Assembly (NCBI GenBank): GCA_036675645.1
Contig: JAKFEP010000060.1
Coordinates: 1-28,238, forward strand
Direction of reading: 5' to 3'
DNA length: 28,238 nt
Source of the DNA: Methylotenera_A sp036675645
GTDB taxonomy: Bacteria > Pseudomonadota > Gammaproteobacteria > Burkholderiales > Methylophilaceae
Below, in pieces: positions 15,290-23,959 of the stretch. Every line of letters begins with the position of its first letter. Within the stretch, counting starts at the first letter, position 1. The notes beneath the pieces are model-generated. The model did no database searches, was not told where the DNA came from, and saw nothing but the letters and a program-made list of their open reading frames with translations. Made by a program: the position numbers and the translations under genes.

Positions 15290-15922
15290 CTATAGTTGTT
15301 GTGTTTGTTGAAAACGAAGTTGTTGTGTGAGGGTATCTTTTGGCGTCACTGTACCCATGCTAATAATGTACTTCAGGGCCTCGTCTACGCTCATATCCAG
15401 GTCAATCACATCTTCCCTTGGCATCATCAGGAAAAAGCCAGATGTGGGATTCGGCGTAGTCGGCACATAAATACTGATGTAATCGCCAAACAGATGTTCT
15501 TTTACATCGCCGCCAGGTACGCCCGTAATAAAGGCAATTGTCCAACTGCCGTCCCGTGGATATTGCACCAGCACTGCTTTACGGAAAGCATTGCCCGTAT
15601 TTGAAAACAAGGTATCAGAGACTTGCTTGACGCTGGAATAAATGGTTTTTACAACCGGCACGCGAGTTAATAGGGACTCCCACACCTCAATGAGGTGCTG
15701 ACCAAAAATGTTAGTCGCCACTAGCCCAGCGCCGAAAATGATGCCTAAAGTTAGTAAGACGCCTAAACCTGGCACATTAAAACCAATCAGTTTTTTAGGC
15801 TGCCATGCCTCTGGCAACAAAAGCAGACTTTGATCCATGGTGTGGATCAGGAAGCTCAACACCCAAACTGTGATAAATAGCGGCACCAGCACCAGTAAGC
15901 CAGTGATAAAGTATTTTTTCAT
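15290..15922 (-). CDS. DUF502 family inner-membrane protein
   Basis: A 210-residue membrane protein of the DUF502 family. The first helix is about residues 5-24 (YFITGLLVLVPLFITVWVLS), the second about 48-72 (GLGVLLTLGIIFGAGLVATN), followed by a conserved cytosolic part with PVVKTIYSSVKQVSDTLF and TPNPTSGFFLMM. I prefer the ATG at 15922 (MKKYFITGLL), the usual family start; ATGs at 15946 or 15952 would add eight or ten residues and overlap the fmdB end. If the longer form is used, the two genes are translationally coupled. Function is not established. The fmdB-DUF502-aspS order recurs in betaproteobacteria. Confidence 0.92.
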   Translation of the reverse strand: MKKYFITGLLVLVPLFITVWVLSFLIHTMDQSLLLLPEAWQPKKLIGFNVPGLGVLLTLGIIFGAGLVATNIFGQHLIEVWESLLTRVPVVKTIYSSVKQVSDTLFSNTGNAFRKAVLVQYPRDGSWTIAFITGVPGGDVKEHLFGDYISIYVPTTPNPTSGFFLMMPREDVIDLDMSVDEALKYIISMGTVTPKDTLTQQLRFQQTQQL

Positions 15923-15936
15923 GTTAACTTTTTGAA

Positions 15937-16257
15937 TTAGTGACATGCGCAACCCGGGTTACAAGCGGCAGGTTTAGTGTCACCCACCTCAGTTTTTGCT
16001 TCGGCTTTGGCTTCGGTTTTAGCTTCACTTTTGTCTGGGGATTTTTCACTATCTGTATCTGTATTATTGGTTTTTTTATCTTTAAAATCAGATGCGTACC
16101 AGCCGCTACCGCTTAATTGAAAACTGGGCGCAGAAAGCATTTTAGCAAAAGCTTCTTTGCTGCATTGTGGGCAAACAGTTAAGCTGGGTTCACTGATTTT
16201 ACGCATCAGCTCTGCTTTAAAACCACAGCTTGTACATGCAAAGTCATAAATTGGCAT
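15937..16257 (-). CDS. FmdB-type zinc ribbon protein
   Basis: A 106-residue small protein with the FmdB zinc-ribbon domain at its N-terminus: MPIYDFACTSCGFKAELM supplies one CxxC and TVCPQCSKE the second, which should bind one zinc ion. The segment GSGWYASDFK ends the conserved domain. Residues of about 62-95 are a Lys/Glu/Ala/Asp-rich charged linker with an EAKTEAKAEAKTE repeat, probably disordered. The last residues, CNPGCACH, form a second Cys/His cluster. No biochemical function is established. The gene probably leads the transcript through DUF502 and aspS; a candidate promoter lies upstream. Confidence 0.92.
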   Translation of the reverse strand: MPIYDFACTSCGFKAELMRKISEPSLTVCPQCSKEAFAKMLSAPSFQLSGSGWYASDFKDKKTNNTDTDSEKSPDKSEAKTEAKAEAKTEVGDTKPAACNPGCACH

Positions 16258-16348
16258 AATGTTGCTTTATAGAACCTAAAATAATAGTTAAAACTTTAAA
16301 AAATATTGAGTTAACAGTAACTTTGATTAACGAAATCTCGAATATGCG

Positions 16349-16377
16349 ATTATAACTGATGTCAACCAATTGGTTAC
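16349..16377 (-). promoter_or_regulatory. Candidate promoter of fmdB operon with overlapping palindrome
   Basis: On the minus strand a perfect TATAAT lies at 16349-16354. A perfect 12-bp palindrome, AACCAATTGGTT (16364-16375), covers the region where the -35 would be, which itself is poor (GTAACC). This suggests an operator or activator site. A TTGACA at 16360-16365 has no good -10 at the right distance. Confidence 0.4.
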
Positions 16378-16444
16378 TTCACAGAAAAAATTTACGAGTA
16401 TTAAGCAATTGAAAAAACAACAAGAAGTAATAATTTTAAAATAG

Positions 16445-16470
16445 AAAATGGCCACATTTGTGGCCATTTT
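16445..16470 (-). terminator. Rho-independent terminator of ssb
   Basis: AAAATGGCCAC-AAAT-GTGGCCATTTT forms an 11-bp perfect stem with T-rich sequence beyond, 19 bases past the ssb stop. The flanking A/T runs make it nearly symmetrical, so it could act in both directions. Confidence 0.88.
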
Positions 16471-16489
16471 TTACACCGTTATGATTAGC

Positions 16490-17008
16490 TTAGAACGGGA
16501 TATCGTCCTCAAAGTCATCGAAATTGCCGCCTGTTTTTGCTGAGCCTTGGCTTGCAGGGGCTTGCTGACTAGCTGTGGGTGCTGGTGATGCTTGACGCGG
16601 CGGAGACTGATTTGTGTCATCAGGCGCATAGCCTTGATCCATACCACCATCGTAACTTGCATTTGAACTGCCGCCGCCATCTTTACTACCCAGCATTTGC
16701 ATTTGGTCGCCAATGATTTCAGTGGTGTAGCGGGTAACGCCATCTTTTTCCCACTTACGGGTTTGCAAACGGCCTTCAATATACACCGGGCGGCCTTTTT
16801 TAAGGTATTCACCTGCGATTTCAGCCAAGCGGCGGTACATCACAATATTATGCCACTCCGTTTTTTCTTGCTTAACACCGCTTTTGTCTTTCCAATTTTC
16901 GGTAGTGGCAATGCTAAAGTTAGCCACAGCTTCACCATTAGGCATGTAACGCACCTCTGGGTCGCGTCCTAAATTACCCACTAAAATCACTTTATTTACC
17001 GATGCCAT
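16490..17008 (-). CDS. ssb: Single-stranded DNA-binding protein SSB
   Basis: A 172-residue tetrameric SSB with an N-terminal OB-fold (about 1-110: MASVNKVILVGNLGRDPEVR, WHNIVMYRRLAEIAGEYLKKG, YIEGRLQTRKWEKDG), a Gly/Ser/Pro/Gln-rich disordered linker (about 111-160), and the acidic tail DDFEDDIPF that docks repair and replication partners. The ATG at 17008 has GGGAG five bases upstream. It begins 11 bases after the MFS gene stop and is likely co-transcribed with it; a strong terminator follows. I found no LexA box immediately upstream. Confidence 0.98.
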   Translation of the reverse strand: MASVNKVILVGNLGRDPEVRYMPNGEAVANFSIATTENWKDKSGVKQEKTEWHNIVMYRRLAEIAGEYLKKGRPVYIEGRLQTRKWEKDGVTRYTTEIIGDQMQMLGSKDGGGSSNASYDGGMDQGYAPDDTNQSPPRQASPAPTASQQAPASQGSAKTGGNFDDFEDDIPF

Positions 17009-17019
17009 AGTTGCTCCCG

Positions 17020-18414
17020 TTATTTACTCATTACAATATCTAGAATTTCCTGCTCATTCGCTTGCTGCTTATTTATAGCAGCCTGATTCTTTATTTTTAC
17101 AATTAACATGTTTTCTTTGGCGATTGCCACCGCCTCATGCACATAAGGCAAGGCAGAAATTACTTTACTAAGCTCACTTGCTTGAGCCTCTGTAGTTGCT
17201 TCTAAATGATACATCTTTGTGCGCACAGCTGGGGGAGTTTTCATGCTAAATGTTAGCAATAACCAAACGCTCATCAGTACCGCACAGAACACAAATACTG
17301 CCGAAAAATCATAATGATGCGTCAAATATCCACCTACCAAACCACCCGCTGCCACACCCAGCGATTGCGCTGTATTGTAAACGCCCATCGCAGTCCCTTT
17401 TGCAGCGGCAGGTGCCAGCTTAGAAATAAGGGATGGTAATGAAGCTTCTAAAATATTAAACGCCACAAAATAGGTAAAGAGCGAAAATATGATGCCCCAG
17501 AAGCTATAAATCAAGCCTGCAAAACAAAGCTGCGCAACCAACATCAGCGCTACTGCGCCTATAAATATAGGTTTTAATAGGCCGCGCTTTTCGCCGACAA
17601 TAATGGCGGGTATCATCAATAAAAACGACCCTAACAAAATAGGCAAATACACTTGCCAATGATGATTCACATCTAAGTTACTGGCGTTTTGAATTGCCAG
17701 TGGCACCACAATAAACATGGCCATTTGGGCAGCATGCAGTGCAAAAATACCGTAATTTAACCGTTGCAATTGCGTATTTTTTAGCACATCCTTTAGTTTA
17801 GCGGGTGTAGCGCTGGCATCAGAATGGTAACTACTCAAAATAGGATTAGGTACGGCAAATTTAACTACCAATATGGCTAAAACCGCCAATACTGCGGTTA
17901 ACCAAAAAATACCCGCAATGCCAGCCCAATGTGCTAATGCAGGACCCAACACTAGTGATAACGCGAACGTAATACCTATCGTTGCCCCAATCATGGCCAT
18001 GGCTTTAGTACGATTTTCTTCTCGCGTTAAATCGGCCAACAGCGCCGTCACAACTGCAGAAACCGCGCCAGCACCTTGCAGCGCACGGCCAATAATGACC
18101 GTCGTAATATCCGTTGCCAAGGCTGCAACAATACTACCCATTACCAGCATGATTAAACCTATATAAATGAGTTTTTTGCGCCCAAATTTATCCGAAGCCA
18201 TGCCAAATGGTAATTGGAATAAGGCTTGCGTGAGGCCATATGCTCCCAAAGCGGCGCCCACCAGCATGCTATTGTTGCCACCTGCATATTGCGTGGCATA
18301 GATGGCAAAAATAGGCAAAATAAGAAACATGCCCAGCATGCGCAAGCCATAAATAGAGGCCAAACTAATGCTCGCCCTAAGCTCATTTTTGGGCATTTTT
18401 TCGACTAAAGTCAT
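17020..18414 (-). CDS. MFS transporter, YajR-like with C-terminal cytosolic domain
   Basis: A 464-residue major facilitator protein with 12 predicted membrane helices. The MFS motif A between helices 2 and 3 is clear (GMASDKFGRKK, 71-81), and GRALQGAGAVSAVVTALLAD matches the drug:H+ antiporter region. After the last helix, residues of about 395-464 form a soluble domain (MYHLEATTEAQASELSKVIS and IAKENMLIVKIKN) like the ferredoxin-like YAM domain of E. coli YajR. Substrate is unknown. The ATG at 18414 is accepted, though one at 18396 is possible. It lies divergent to uvrA and directly upstream of ssb. Confidence 0.93.
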   Translation of the reverse strand: MTLVEKMPKNELRASISLASIYGLRMLGMFLILPIFAIYATQYAGGNNSMLVGAALGAYGLTQALFQLPFGMASDKFGRKKLIYIGLIMLVMGSIVAALATDITTVIIGRALQGAGAVSAVVTALLADLTREENRTKAMAMIGATIGITFALSLVLGPALAHWAGIAGIFWLTAVLAVLAILVVKFAVPNPILSSYHSDASATPAKLKDVLKNTQLQRLNYGIFALHAAQMAMFIVVPLAIQNASNLDVNHHWQVYLPILLGSFLLMIPAIIVGEKRGLLKPIFIGAVALMLVAQLCFAGLIYSFWGIIFSLFTYFVAFNILEASLPSLISKLAPAAAKGTAMGVYNTAQSLGVAAGGLVGGYLTHHYDFSAVFVFCAVLMSVWLLLTFSMKTPPAVRTKMYHLEATTEAQASELSKVISALPYVHEAVAIAKENMLIVKIKNQAAINKQQANEQEILDIVMSK

Positions 18415-18431
18415 TAAGTATCGTTAATTAT

Positions 18432-18461
18432 TTGAAATTATTTTGCTAAAGGCGGTATATT
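18432..18461 (+). promoter_or_regulatory. Candidate sigma-70 promoter of uvrA
   Basis: TTGAAA (18432-18437), an 18-base spacer and TATATT (18456-18461) lie about 33 bases before the uvrA ATG. No CTG-N10-CAG LexA box is visible in this gap, so SOS control is not supported here. Confidence 0.45.
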
Positions 18462-18493
18462 ATCAGGTTGCCTTAATGTTCGTTAAAAGATAA

Positions 18494-21310
18494 ATGGAAT
18501 TTATTAAAATTCGCGGTGCACGCACCCACAACTTAAAAAATATTTCGCTGGATTTACCTCGAAACAAACTCATCGTCATCACCGGCTTATCAGGCTCGGG
18601 CAAGTCTAGTTTGGCGTTTGATACGCTATATGCCGAAGGTCAACGCCGCTATGTAGAAAGCCTTTCCGCTTATGCCCGGCAATTTTTGGCACGCATGGAC
18701 AAACCCGATGTAGATTTGATTGAAGGCTTGTCGCCTGCTATTTCCATTGAGCAGAAATCCACTTCACACAATCCGCGTTCTACAGTGGGTACCGTTACGG
18801 AAATTCACGATTACCTGCGCCTACTTTATGCCAGAGCAGGTGACCCAGAATGCCCTGAGCACAATATCAAGCTGGAAGCACAAACGGTGAGCCAAATGGT
18901 GGATGCGGTATTGAAGCTACCAGAAGACACTAAACTGATGATTTTGGCACCCGTGGTAGCCAATCGCAAAGGCGAGCAGTTGGATTTATTTGATGAGCTA
19001 AAAGCACAAGGCTTTGTGCGGCTGAGAATAGATGGCAAAATTTATGAAATGGACGAACTGCCGAAACTGGCAAAAACTACCAAACACAGTATTGACGTCG
19101 TGGTAGATCGATTAAAAGTAAACGCAGAGTTAAAACAGCGTATCGCTGAAAGCTTAGAAACCGCACTGCGCTTGGCCGATGGTAAAGCGGTTGCACTGGA
19201 GATGGATAGCGAAAAAGAACATTTATTCTCTGCCAAATTTAGTTGCCCAGTTTGTGATTACTCACTTGCCGAACTTGAGCCGCGTCTATTCAGCTTCAAC
19301 AACCCGATGGGCGCATGCCCCAAATGTGACGGTTTAGGCAATATCAGCTTCTTTGACCCCAAACGTGTAGTGGCTTTCCCTACACTATCTCTTGCCAGTG
19401 GCGCGATTAAAGGCTGGGATAAACGCAACCAGTTTTACTTTCAGATGTTGGCTAGTTTGGCTGCGCATTACAGCTTTGACCTCGAAATGGCGTTTGAAGA
19501 ATTGCCGCAGCATATTCAAGACGTGTTGTTACATGGCAGTGGTCGTGAAGTGATTGCCTTTAAATATTTAAACGAGCGCGGCACATTTTTTGGCAAAACG
19601 CATACCTTTGAAGGCATTTTAAATAATCTACAACGGCGTTATCGCGAAAGTGACTCATCTGCCGTGCGTGAGGAACTGGCAAAATACCTCAATAACCAAA
19701 GCTGCCCAGAATGTGCAGGCACGCGCTTGCGCGTTGAAGCGCGCCATGTAAAAGTGGGTAATAAGAATATTCATCAAGTGTGCGAAATACCGCTAAAGCA
19801 AGCACTTACTTTTTTTGAAAAGTTAGAATTAAAGGGTGCAAAGCTAGCCATTGCCGATAAAATCGTTACCGAGATTCAAAACCGCCTGAAGTTTTTAACC
19901 AATGTAGGACTGGAATATCTATCACTCTCCCGTTCTGCCGAAACCCTTTCTGGCGGCGAAGCGCAGCGAATTCGTTTGGCCTCACAGATTGGCAGCGGCT
20001 TAACTGGCGTGATGTACGTACTGGACGAGCCCTCAATTGGCTTGCATCAACGTGATAACGATCGCTTATTAGATACACTGAAACGACTGCGCGATATTGG
20101 CAACACCGTCATCGTAGTGGAGCATGACCATGATGCAATTTTAGCGGCTGATTATGTGGTGGATATTGGACCAGGCGCAGGGGAGCATGGCGGCCAAATT
20201 GTGGCAGAAGGCACGCCTACAGAAATTCAGGCCAATGCAAAATCACTGACTGGCCAATATTTAAGTGGCAAAAAGCAAATTCAATATAGAAAAGCACGTA
20301 CCAAAGCAGACCCTGCACGCTGGCTAAAACTGAGCAATACCACAGGCAACAATTTAAAAAACGTATCGATTGAAATTCCCGTTGGTTTACTCACCTGCAT
20401 TACCGGCGTATCTGGTAGCGGCAAATCCACTCTCATCAACGACACTTTATATCGCGTAGTCGCACAGCATCTGTATGGTAACAACGCGGAACCTGCGCCG
20501 TTTGGCGAGATAGAGGGTTTGGCGTTTTTCGACAAAGTGGTCGATGTTGATCAAAGCCCAATTGGACGCACGCCGCGTTCTAACCCTGCCACTTATACTG
20601 GCTTATTCACGCCGATTCGCGATTTATTCTCTGCGGTACCAGAAAGCCGCGCGCGTGGTTACGGGCCTGGTAGATACTCATTCAACGTAAAAGGTGGCCG
20701 CTGCGAAGCCTGCCAAGGCGATGGCGTGATTCGTGTAGAAATGCACTTTTTGCCCGACGTATATGTGCCGTGCGACGTGTGCAAAGGCCAGCGCTACAAT
20801 CGCGAGACCTTGGAAATTAACTTTAAAGGCAAAAATATCCGTGAAGTATTAGAGATGACGGTAGAACAAGCGCACACATTTTTTAGCGCACAACCTGTCA
20901 TTTCACGTAAGCTAAAAACTTTACTGGATGTGGGCTTGGGCTACATCACCCTTGGCCAAAGTGCGACCACGCTGAGTGGAGGCGAAGCGCAACGCGTTAA
21001 GTTATCGTTAGAATTAAGCAAACGCGATACAGGTAGAACGCTGTATATTTTAGACGAGCCAACCACTGGCCTACACTTTGCCGATATTCAGTTGTTACTT
21101 GATGTGATTCATCGCTTGAGAGATGCTGGCAACACCGTCATTATTATTGAGCATAATTTAGATGTGATTAAAACTTCGGATTGGATTATTGACATGGGGC
21201 CAGAGGGCGGCGACGGTGGCGGCAAGGTGATTGCTGAAGGCACGCCTGAACAAGTGGCAGAAAATAAAGCGAGTTATACAGGTAAATACCTAAAACCGCT
21301 TTTGAATTGA
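18494..21310 (+). CDS. uvrA: Excinuclease ABC subunit A
   Basis: A 938-residue damage-recognition ATPase of nucleotide excision repair, of normal length. It has two ABC ATPase halves: Walker A GLSGSGKSS at 31-39 and GVSGSGKST near 637-645, signatures LSGGEAQRIRLA near 486 and TLSGGEAQRVKLS near 826. Zinc modules are visible: CPVC near 251 paired with CPKC near 275, CPEC near 405, and CEACQGDG with CDVCKG near 737-765. The segment CEACQGDGVIRVEMHFLPDV is typical. The Shine-Dalgarno sequence is weak (AAAGA). It is divergent from the MFS gene and convergent with the DUF456 gene. Confidence 0.98.
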   Translation: MEFIKIRGARTHNLKNISLDLPRNKLIVITGLSGSGKSSLAFDTLYAEGQRRYVESLSAYARQFLARMDKPDVDLIEGLSPAISIEQKSTSHNPRSTVGTVTEIHDYLRLLYARAGDPECPEHNIKLEAQTVSQMVDAVLKLPEDTKLMILAPVVANRKGEQLDLFDELKAQGFVRLRIDGKIYEMDELPKLAKTTKHSIDVVVDRLKVNAELKQRIAESLETALRLADGKAVALEMDSEKEHLFSAKFSCPVCDYSLAELEPRLFSFNNPMGACPKCDGLGNISFFDPKRVVAFPTLSLASGAIKGWDKRNQFYFQMLASLAAHYSFDLEMAFEELPQHIQDVLLHGSGREVIAFKYLNERGTFFGKTHTFEGILNNLQRRYRESDSSAVREELAKYLNNQSCPECAGTRLRVEARHVKVGNKNIHQVCEIPLKQALTFFEKLELKGAKLAIADKIVTEIQNRLKFLTNVGLEYLSLSRSAETLSGGEAQRIRLASQIGSGLTGVMYVLDEPSIGLHQRDNDRLLDTLKRLRDIGNTVIVVEHDHDAILAADYVVDIGPGAGEHGGQIVAEGTPTEIQANAKSLTGQYLSGKKQIQYRKARTKADPARWLKLSNTTGNNLKNVSIEIPVGLLTCITGVSGSGKSTLINDTLYRVVAQHLYGNNAEPAPFGEIEGLAFFDKVVDVDQSPIGRTPRSNPATYTGLFTPIRDLFSAVPESRARGYGPGRYSFNVKGGRCEACQGDGVIRVEMHFLPDVYVPCDVCKGQRYNRETLEINFKGKNIREVLEMTVEQAHTFFSAQPVISRKLKTLLDVGLGYITLGQSATTLSGGEAQRVKLSLELSKRDTGRTLYILDEPTTGLHFADIQLLLDVIHRLRDAGNTVIIIEHNLDVIKTSDWIIDMGPEGGDGGGKVIAEGTPEQVAENKASYTGKYLKPLLN

Positions 21311-21324
21311 TGCGAGAACAAACT

Positions 21325-21365
21325 GATGCTCTGCAAGCCTTATGGATATTGGCCTCCAGAGCATC
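21325..21365. terminator. Hairpin between convergent uvrA and DUF456 genes
   Basis: GATGCTCTG (21325-21333) pairs perfectly with CAGAGCATC (21357-21365), with a further gcc/ggc pair inside. It lies 15 bases past uvrA and 21 bases past the DUF456 stop. No U-tract is present on either strand, so its terminator role is inferred from position. It resembles the element at 11463-11517. Confidence 0.5.
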
Positions 21366-21385
21366 GAAATGATTAGTAGTAAAAA

Positions 21386-21877
21386 CTACCTGTAATAAGC
21401 ATAAGCAAACACGGCCAGCATGGTCAGCACCAGCACAATTTTTATTGCCAGCGCCAACACAAACCCCAACCCAGCGGCAATACCCACTGCGGTTGCTTTG
21501 GTAGTGGCTTCTCTAGAAGTGTTTCTATGCGTAATCAGCTCACCAATAATGGCGCCGATGGCAGGCCCAATAATCAAACCAACCATGCCGCCCGCAATGC
21601 CCACAACAGCGCCTATGCCAGCACCCCATAATGCATATTTGCTGGCACCCGCTTTTTTGGCGGTTACCACAGAGGCGAAAAAATCCACCGCCCAAGCCAT
21701 GGCTGCAATAGCACCTATGATGACCATGGTTAAAATACCCACCTGATCAAACCCACCATACCAAGCGGCCAGCAACAAGCCCGCAAACACCAATGGCACG
21801 CCTGGCAACATCGGCAACACCGTGCCAGCAATACCAGCCACTACCAACAATACCGCAACAATGATTTGCCAATCCAT
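21386..21877 (-). CDS. DUF456 family membrane protein
   Basis: A 163-residue, very hydrophobic, Gly/Ala-rich inner-membrane protein of the DUF456 family. Features are LLVVAGIAGTVLPMLPGVPL at about 9-28, a soluble loop VVTAKKAGASKYALWGAGIG, and Gly-zipper-like helices (GAVVGIAGGMVGLIIGPAIG). Function is unknown. I chose the ATG at 21877 because AAGGAGA lies seven bases upstream; the ATG at 21883 is only one base from that site. It begins 18 bases after the mtgA stop. Confidence 0.9.
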   Translation of the reverse strand: MDWQIIVAVLLVVAGIAGTVLPMLPGVPLVFAGLLLAAWYGGFDQVGILTMVIIGAIAAMAWAVDFFASVVTAKKAGASKYALWGAGIGAVVGIAGGMVGLIIGPAIGAIIGELITHRNTSREATTKATAVGIAAGLGFVLALAIKIVLVLTMLAVFAYAYYR

Positions 21878-21895
21878 GACCATTCTCCTTTAATG

Positions 21896-22630
21896 CTACG
21901 GTAGCTCTGCAAAGCGCATGCGTGCTTGAATTGTGGCAGTGCGGCGATTCAAATACCTTGTACTTCTATGCTTATCGTAAAATCTTGGGTTAGGCACCAT
22001 CGCCGCTAATTTTGCTGACTGCGTTTTACCTAAGCCACCTGCGCTGGTTTTAAAATAATGCCGTGCTGCCGCCTCTGCCCCAAATACGCCGTTGCCCCAC
22101 TCAATCATATTCAAATAAAGTTCTAAAATGCGGCGTTTAGTCAGCATATTTTCCAGCATCAGCGTAATCACTACTTCTTCTGCCTTGCGCCAAGGCGTCC
22201 GGCTACTAGATAAAAATAAATTCTTGGCCAGCTGCTGGCTGATGGTGGAACCTCCCGCTACCAGCTTGCCTTTTTTAAGATTTTTTTCGTAGGCTTTCTC
22301 TATACCTTCCCAATCAAAACCTTCGTGGTGTTTAAATTTGCTGTCCTCACTCGCCACCACCGCGCGCTTTAAGTGATTGGATATTTTTTCGTAATCCACC
22401 CATTTATGCTTCAGCTCAGCATCGGGATTGGTTTCTTGCATCACCTCTAGGCGATCATTCATAAATTTGGTTGAGCTTGGATTAAATTTAATCCACCAAC
22501 AAATATGCAAAAACACCCACAGCTGATACAAAATTAAATAGGTAAAAAATAAAACGATGAGTCTTTTAAACAATCCACCAAACCCCATTGGCCTAGCGTT
22601 TGGTTTAGAGTTGAGTAACCAGCGGATCAT
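21896..22630 (-). CDS. mtgA: Monofunctional biosynthetic peptidoglycan transglycosylase MtgA
   Basis: A 244-residue inner-membrane glycosyltransferase (GT51 family) that polymerises lipid II into glycan strands. A single membrane anchor lies at about 21-46. The GT51 motifs are EDSKFKHHEGFD (catalytic Glu at 95), GGSTISQQLAKNLFLSSSRT, RKAEEVVITLMLE and RILELYLNMIEWGNGVFG. No transpeptidase domain follows, which separates it from class A PBPs. The ATG at 22630 overlaps the aroE stop as ATGA; a longer reading from 22684 would lie inside aroE and add a non-family N-terminus. The tail after YDKHRSTRYLNRRTATIQARM is normal. Confidence 0.96.
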   Translation of the reverse strand: MIRWLLNSKPNARPMGFGGLFKRLIVLFFTYLILYQLWVFLHICWWIKFNPSSTKFMNDRLEVMQETNPDAELKHKWVDYEKISNHLKRAVVASEDSKFKHHEGFDWEGIEKAYEKNLKKGKLVAGGSTISQQLAKNLFLSSSRTPWRKAEEVVITLMLENMLTKRRILELYLNMIEWGNGVFGAEAAARHYFKTSAGGLGKTQSAKLAAMVPNPRFYDKHRSTRYLNRRTATIQARMRFAELP

Positions 22631-23433
22631 GCGTTGCGCAACTGTGCGATGACTGGCGCGGTTTGTGGTCGCACACCGCGCCAAATATAAAATGCCTCAG
22701 CTGCCTGCTCGACTAACATACCTAAACCATCTGATACTTGTGCGCCATTTGCACGCGCTTGCGCCATAAATGGCGTCTCACGACCGTACATCATGTCATA
22801 AGCAAGACTATTTTTTGAAAATATGATGTCGGGAATAGGTAATGCAGTATCTGTTAAACCTGCTGAAGTTGCATTGACGATTAAATCGTAAGGCTTTTCA
22901 AGAGACTCAAAAGTGCTCGCTCTGGCTTCGCAATCTTGTATCCCCATCGCAAGCTCTAAAGCTCTTTCTGGCGTGCGATTTGCAATCATAATACTTGACG
23001 CAACCAATAATGAATTTAAAACTCCGTGAGCTGCTCCACCTGCGCCTAAAATCAATATATGTTTATTCGCAATCGAAAAACCCAGATTTTGTTCAATATC
23101 ATTGTGCAAACCTACTCCGTCAGTATTATCACCGTGAATTTTTCCATTATTAAGAAAAGTTAGTGTGTTCACTGCACCTGAGCCCGAGCTTATTGCTCGC
23201 GCGCTGAGACTGTCGCAAATCTTGTAAGCCTCAAATTTAAATGGCACAGTGACATTTACACCTTTGAATCCTTGCGTGATCAAATCTTTAACCGTTGCTT
23301 CAAAACCATCTATAGGCGCAAGAATACGCTCATAGCTAATATCTTGATTAGTTTGTTTGGCAAATGCGGCATGAATCAGAGGAGATTTACTATGAGCTAT
23401 GGGGTTGCCGATGACGGCATATTTATTGGTCAT
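22627..23433 (-). CDS. aroE: Shikimate dehydrogenase (NADP+)
   Basis: A 268-residue enzyme of the shikimate pathway that reduces 3-dehydroshikimate to shikimate. The N-terminal substrate domain has YAVIGNPIAHSKSPLIH and VNVTVPFK with the catalytic Lys at 66; GDNTDG carries the paired Asp at 102. The nucleotide loop GAGGAAHGV lies at about 130-138, followed by IANRTPERA, which supplies the Arg typical of NADP preference. It begins three bases after the rhodanese gene stop and overlaps mtgA by four bases, so the block is clearly one operon. Confidence 0.98.
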   Translation of the reverse strand: MTNKYAVIGNPIAHSKSPLIHAAFAKQTNQDISYERILAPIDGFEATVKDLITQGFKGVNVTVPFKFEAYKICDSLSARAISSGSGAVNTLTFLNNGKIHGDNTDGVGLHNDIEQNLGFSIANKHILILGAGGAAHGVLNSLLVASSIMIANRTPERALELAMGIQDCEARASTFESLEKPYDLIVNATSAGLTDTALPIPDIIFSKNSLAYDMMYGRETPFMAQARANGAQVSDGLGMLVEQAAEAFYIWRGVRPQTAPVIAQLRNA

Positions 23434-23436
23434 AGA

Positions 23437-23880
23437 CTAGTTTGACCAAGGCAAGCCAGCATGCTTCCAACCGTTAATTAAGGTACGTTGCTTTTGGGCA
23501 TTTGCTTCGCCTTCAAAGCCTTCCAACATGTTATAAGCCTTGTAACCCAACCCACCTGCCACCACAGCCGCATTGTGGCTACGACCACCGGTGCGACACA
23601 TAAAAACGATTGTTTGGTTTTTATCTACTTGTGCCTGCAATTGCGCGGCGAACTCTGGGTTCGCTACCATGTCGGGATAAAATGCCCACTCAATATGAAG
23701 GGCGCTCGGAATACGTCCCACTAAATCCAGCTCCGCTTTGCTGCGCACATCCACCAAAGTAAATGACTGTTGTTGCAACACGTCAAACGCTTCTTGTGGG
23801 GTAAGCTCACCAGCGTAGGGTAAGCTTTTAGTGACCGCGCGTTCAGATGCTGTGTTTAAAATGTCATTGAGTTTAACCAT
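23437..23880 (-). CDS. Single-domain rhodanese-like protein
   Basis: A 147-residue cytoplasmic protein with one rhodanese domain (about 25-140). The active-site loop CRTGGRS places the catalytic Cys at 95; LVDVRSKAELDLVGRIPSAL is the typical entry motif. It could act as a sulfurtransferase, but donor and acceptor are unknown. I chose the ATG at 23880, which has AAGGA seven bases upstream; an in-frame TTG at 23895 would include that ribosome site in the coding region. It leads the operon with aroE, mtgA and the DUF456 gene. Confidence 0.93.
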   Translation of the reverse strand: MVKLNDILNTASERAVTKSLPYAGELTPQEAFDVLQQQSFTLVDVRSKAELDLVGRIPSALHIEWAFYPDMVANPEFAAQLQAQVDKNQTIVFMCRTGGRSHNAAVVAGGLGYKAYNMLEGFEGEANAQKQRTLINGWKHAGLPWSN

Positions 23881-23909
23881 GACCAGTTCCTTCAAATATT
23901 TTTCAATAA

Positions 23910-23938
23910 ATTATAACGCGAATTCAATCTAACAATGT
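23910..23938 (-). promoter_or_regulatory. Candidate promoter of the rhodanese-aroE-mtgA operon
   Basis: A perfect TATAAT on the minus strand (23910-23915) lies about 30 bases before the ATG. The -35 at 17 bases (ACATTG, 23933-23938) is weak. It shares the intergenic region with the divergent glnA control sites. Confidence 0.45.
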
Positions 23939-23959
23939 TCAAACGGTGTAAACAGACTT

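Noticed and set aside
16360..16365. TTGACA as the -35 of the fmdB promoter
   Set aside because: No acceptable -10 hexamer lies 15-19 bases downstream on the minus strand; the nearby TATAAT is only five bases away.
16471..16812. 113-codon frame overlapping ssb in another frame on the same strand
   Set aside because: ssb has clear OB-fold and acidic-tail signatures in its own frame; this frame gives low-complexity Lys/Gln/Ala sequence.
18415..18493. Possible SOS (LexA) control of uvrA, and likewise of ssb, ruvB and ruvC
   Set aside because: I looked for CTG-N10-CAG in each upstream gap and found none. Divergent LexA motifs cannot be excluded without a genome-derived model.
22631..22684. Longer N-terminus for MtgA
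   Set aside because: It lies inside the end of aroE and has no family match; the ATGA overlap at 22627-22630 is the normal coupled start.
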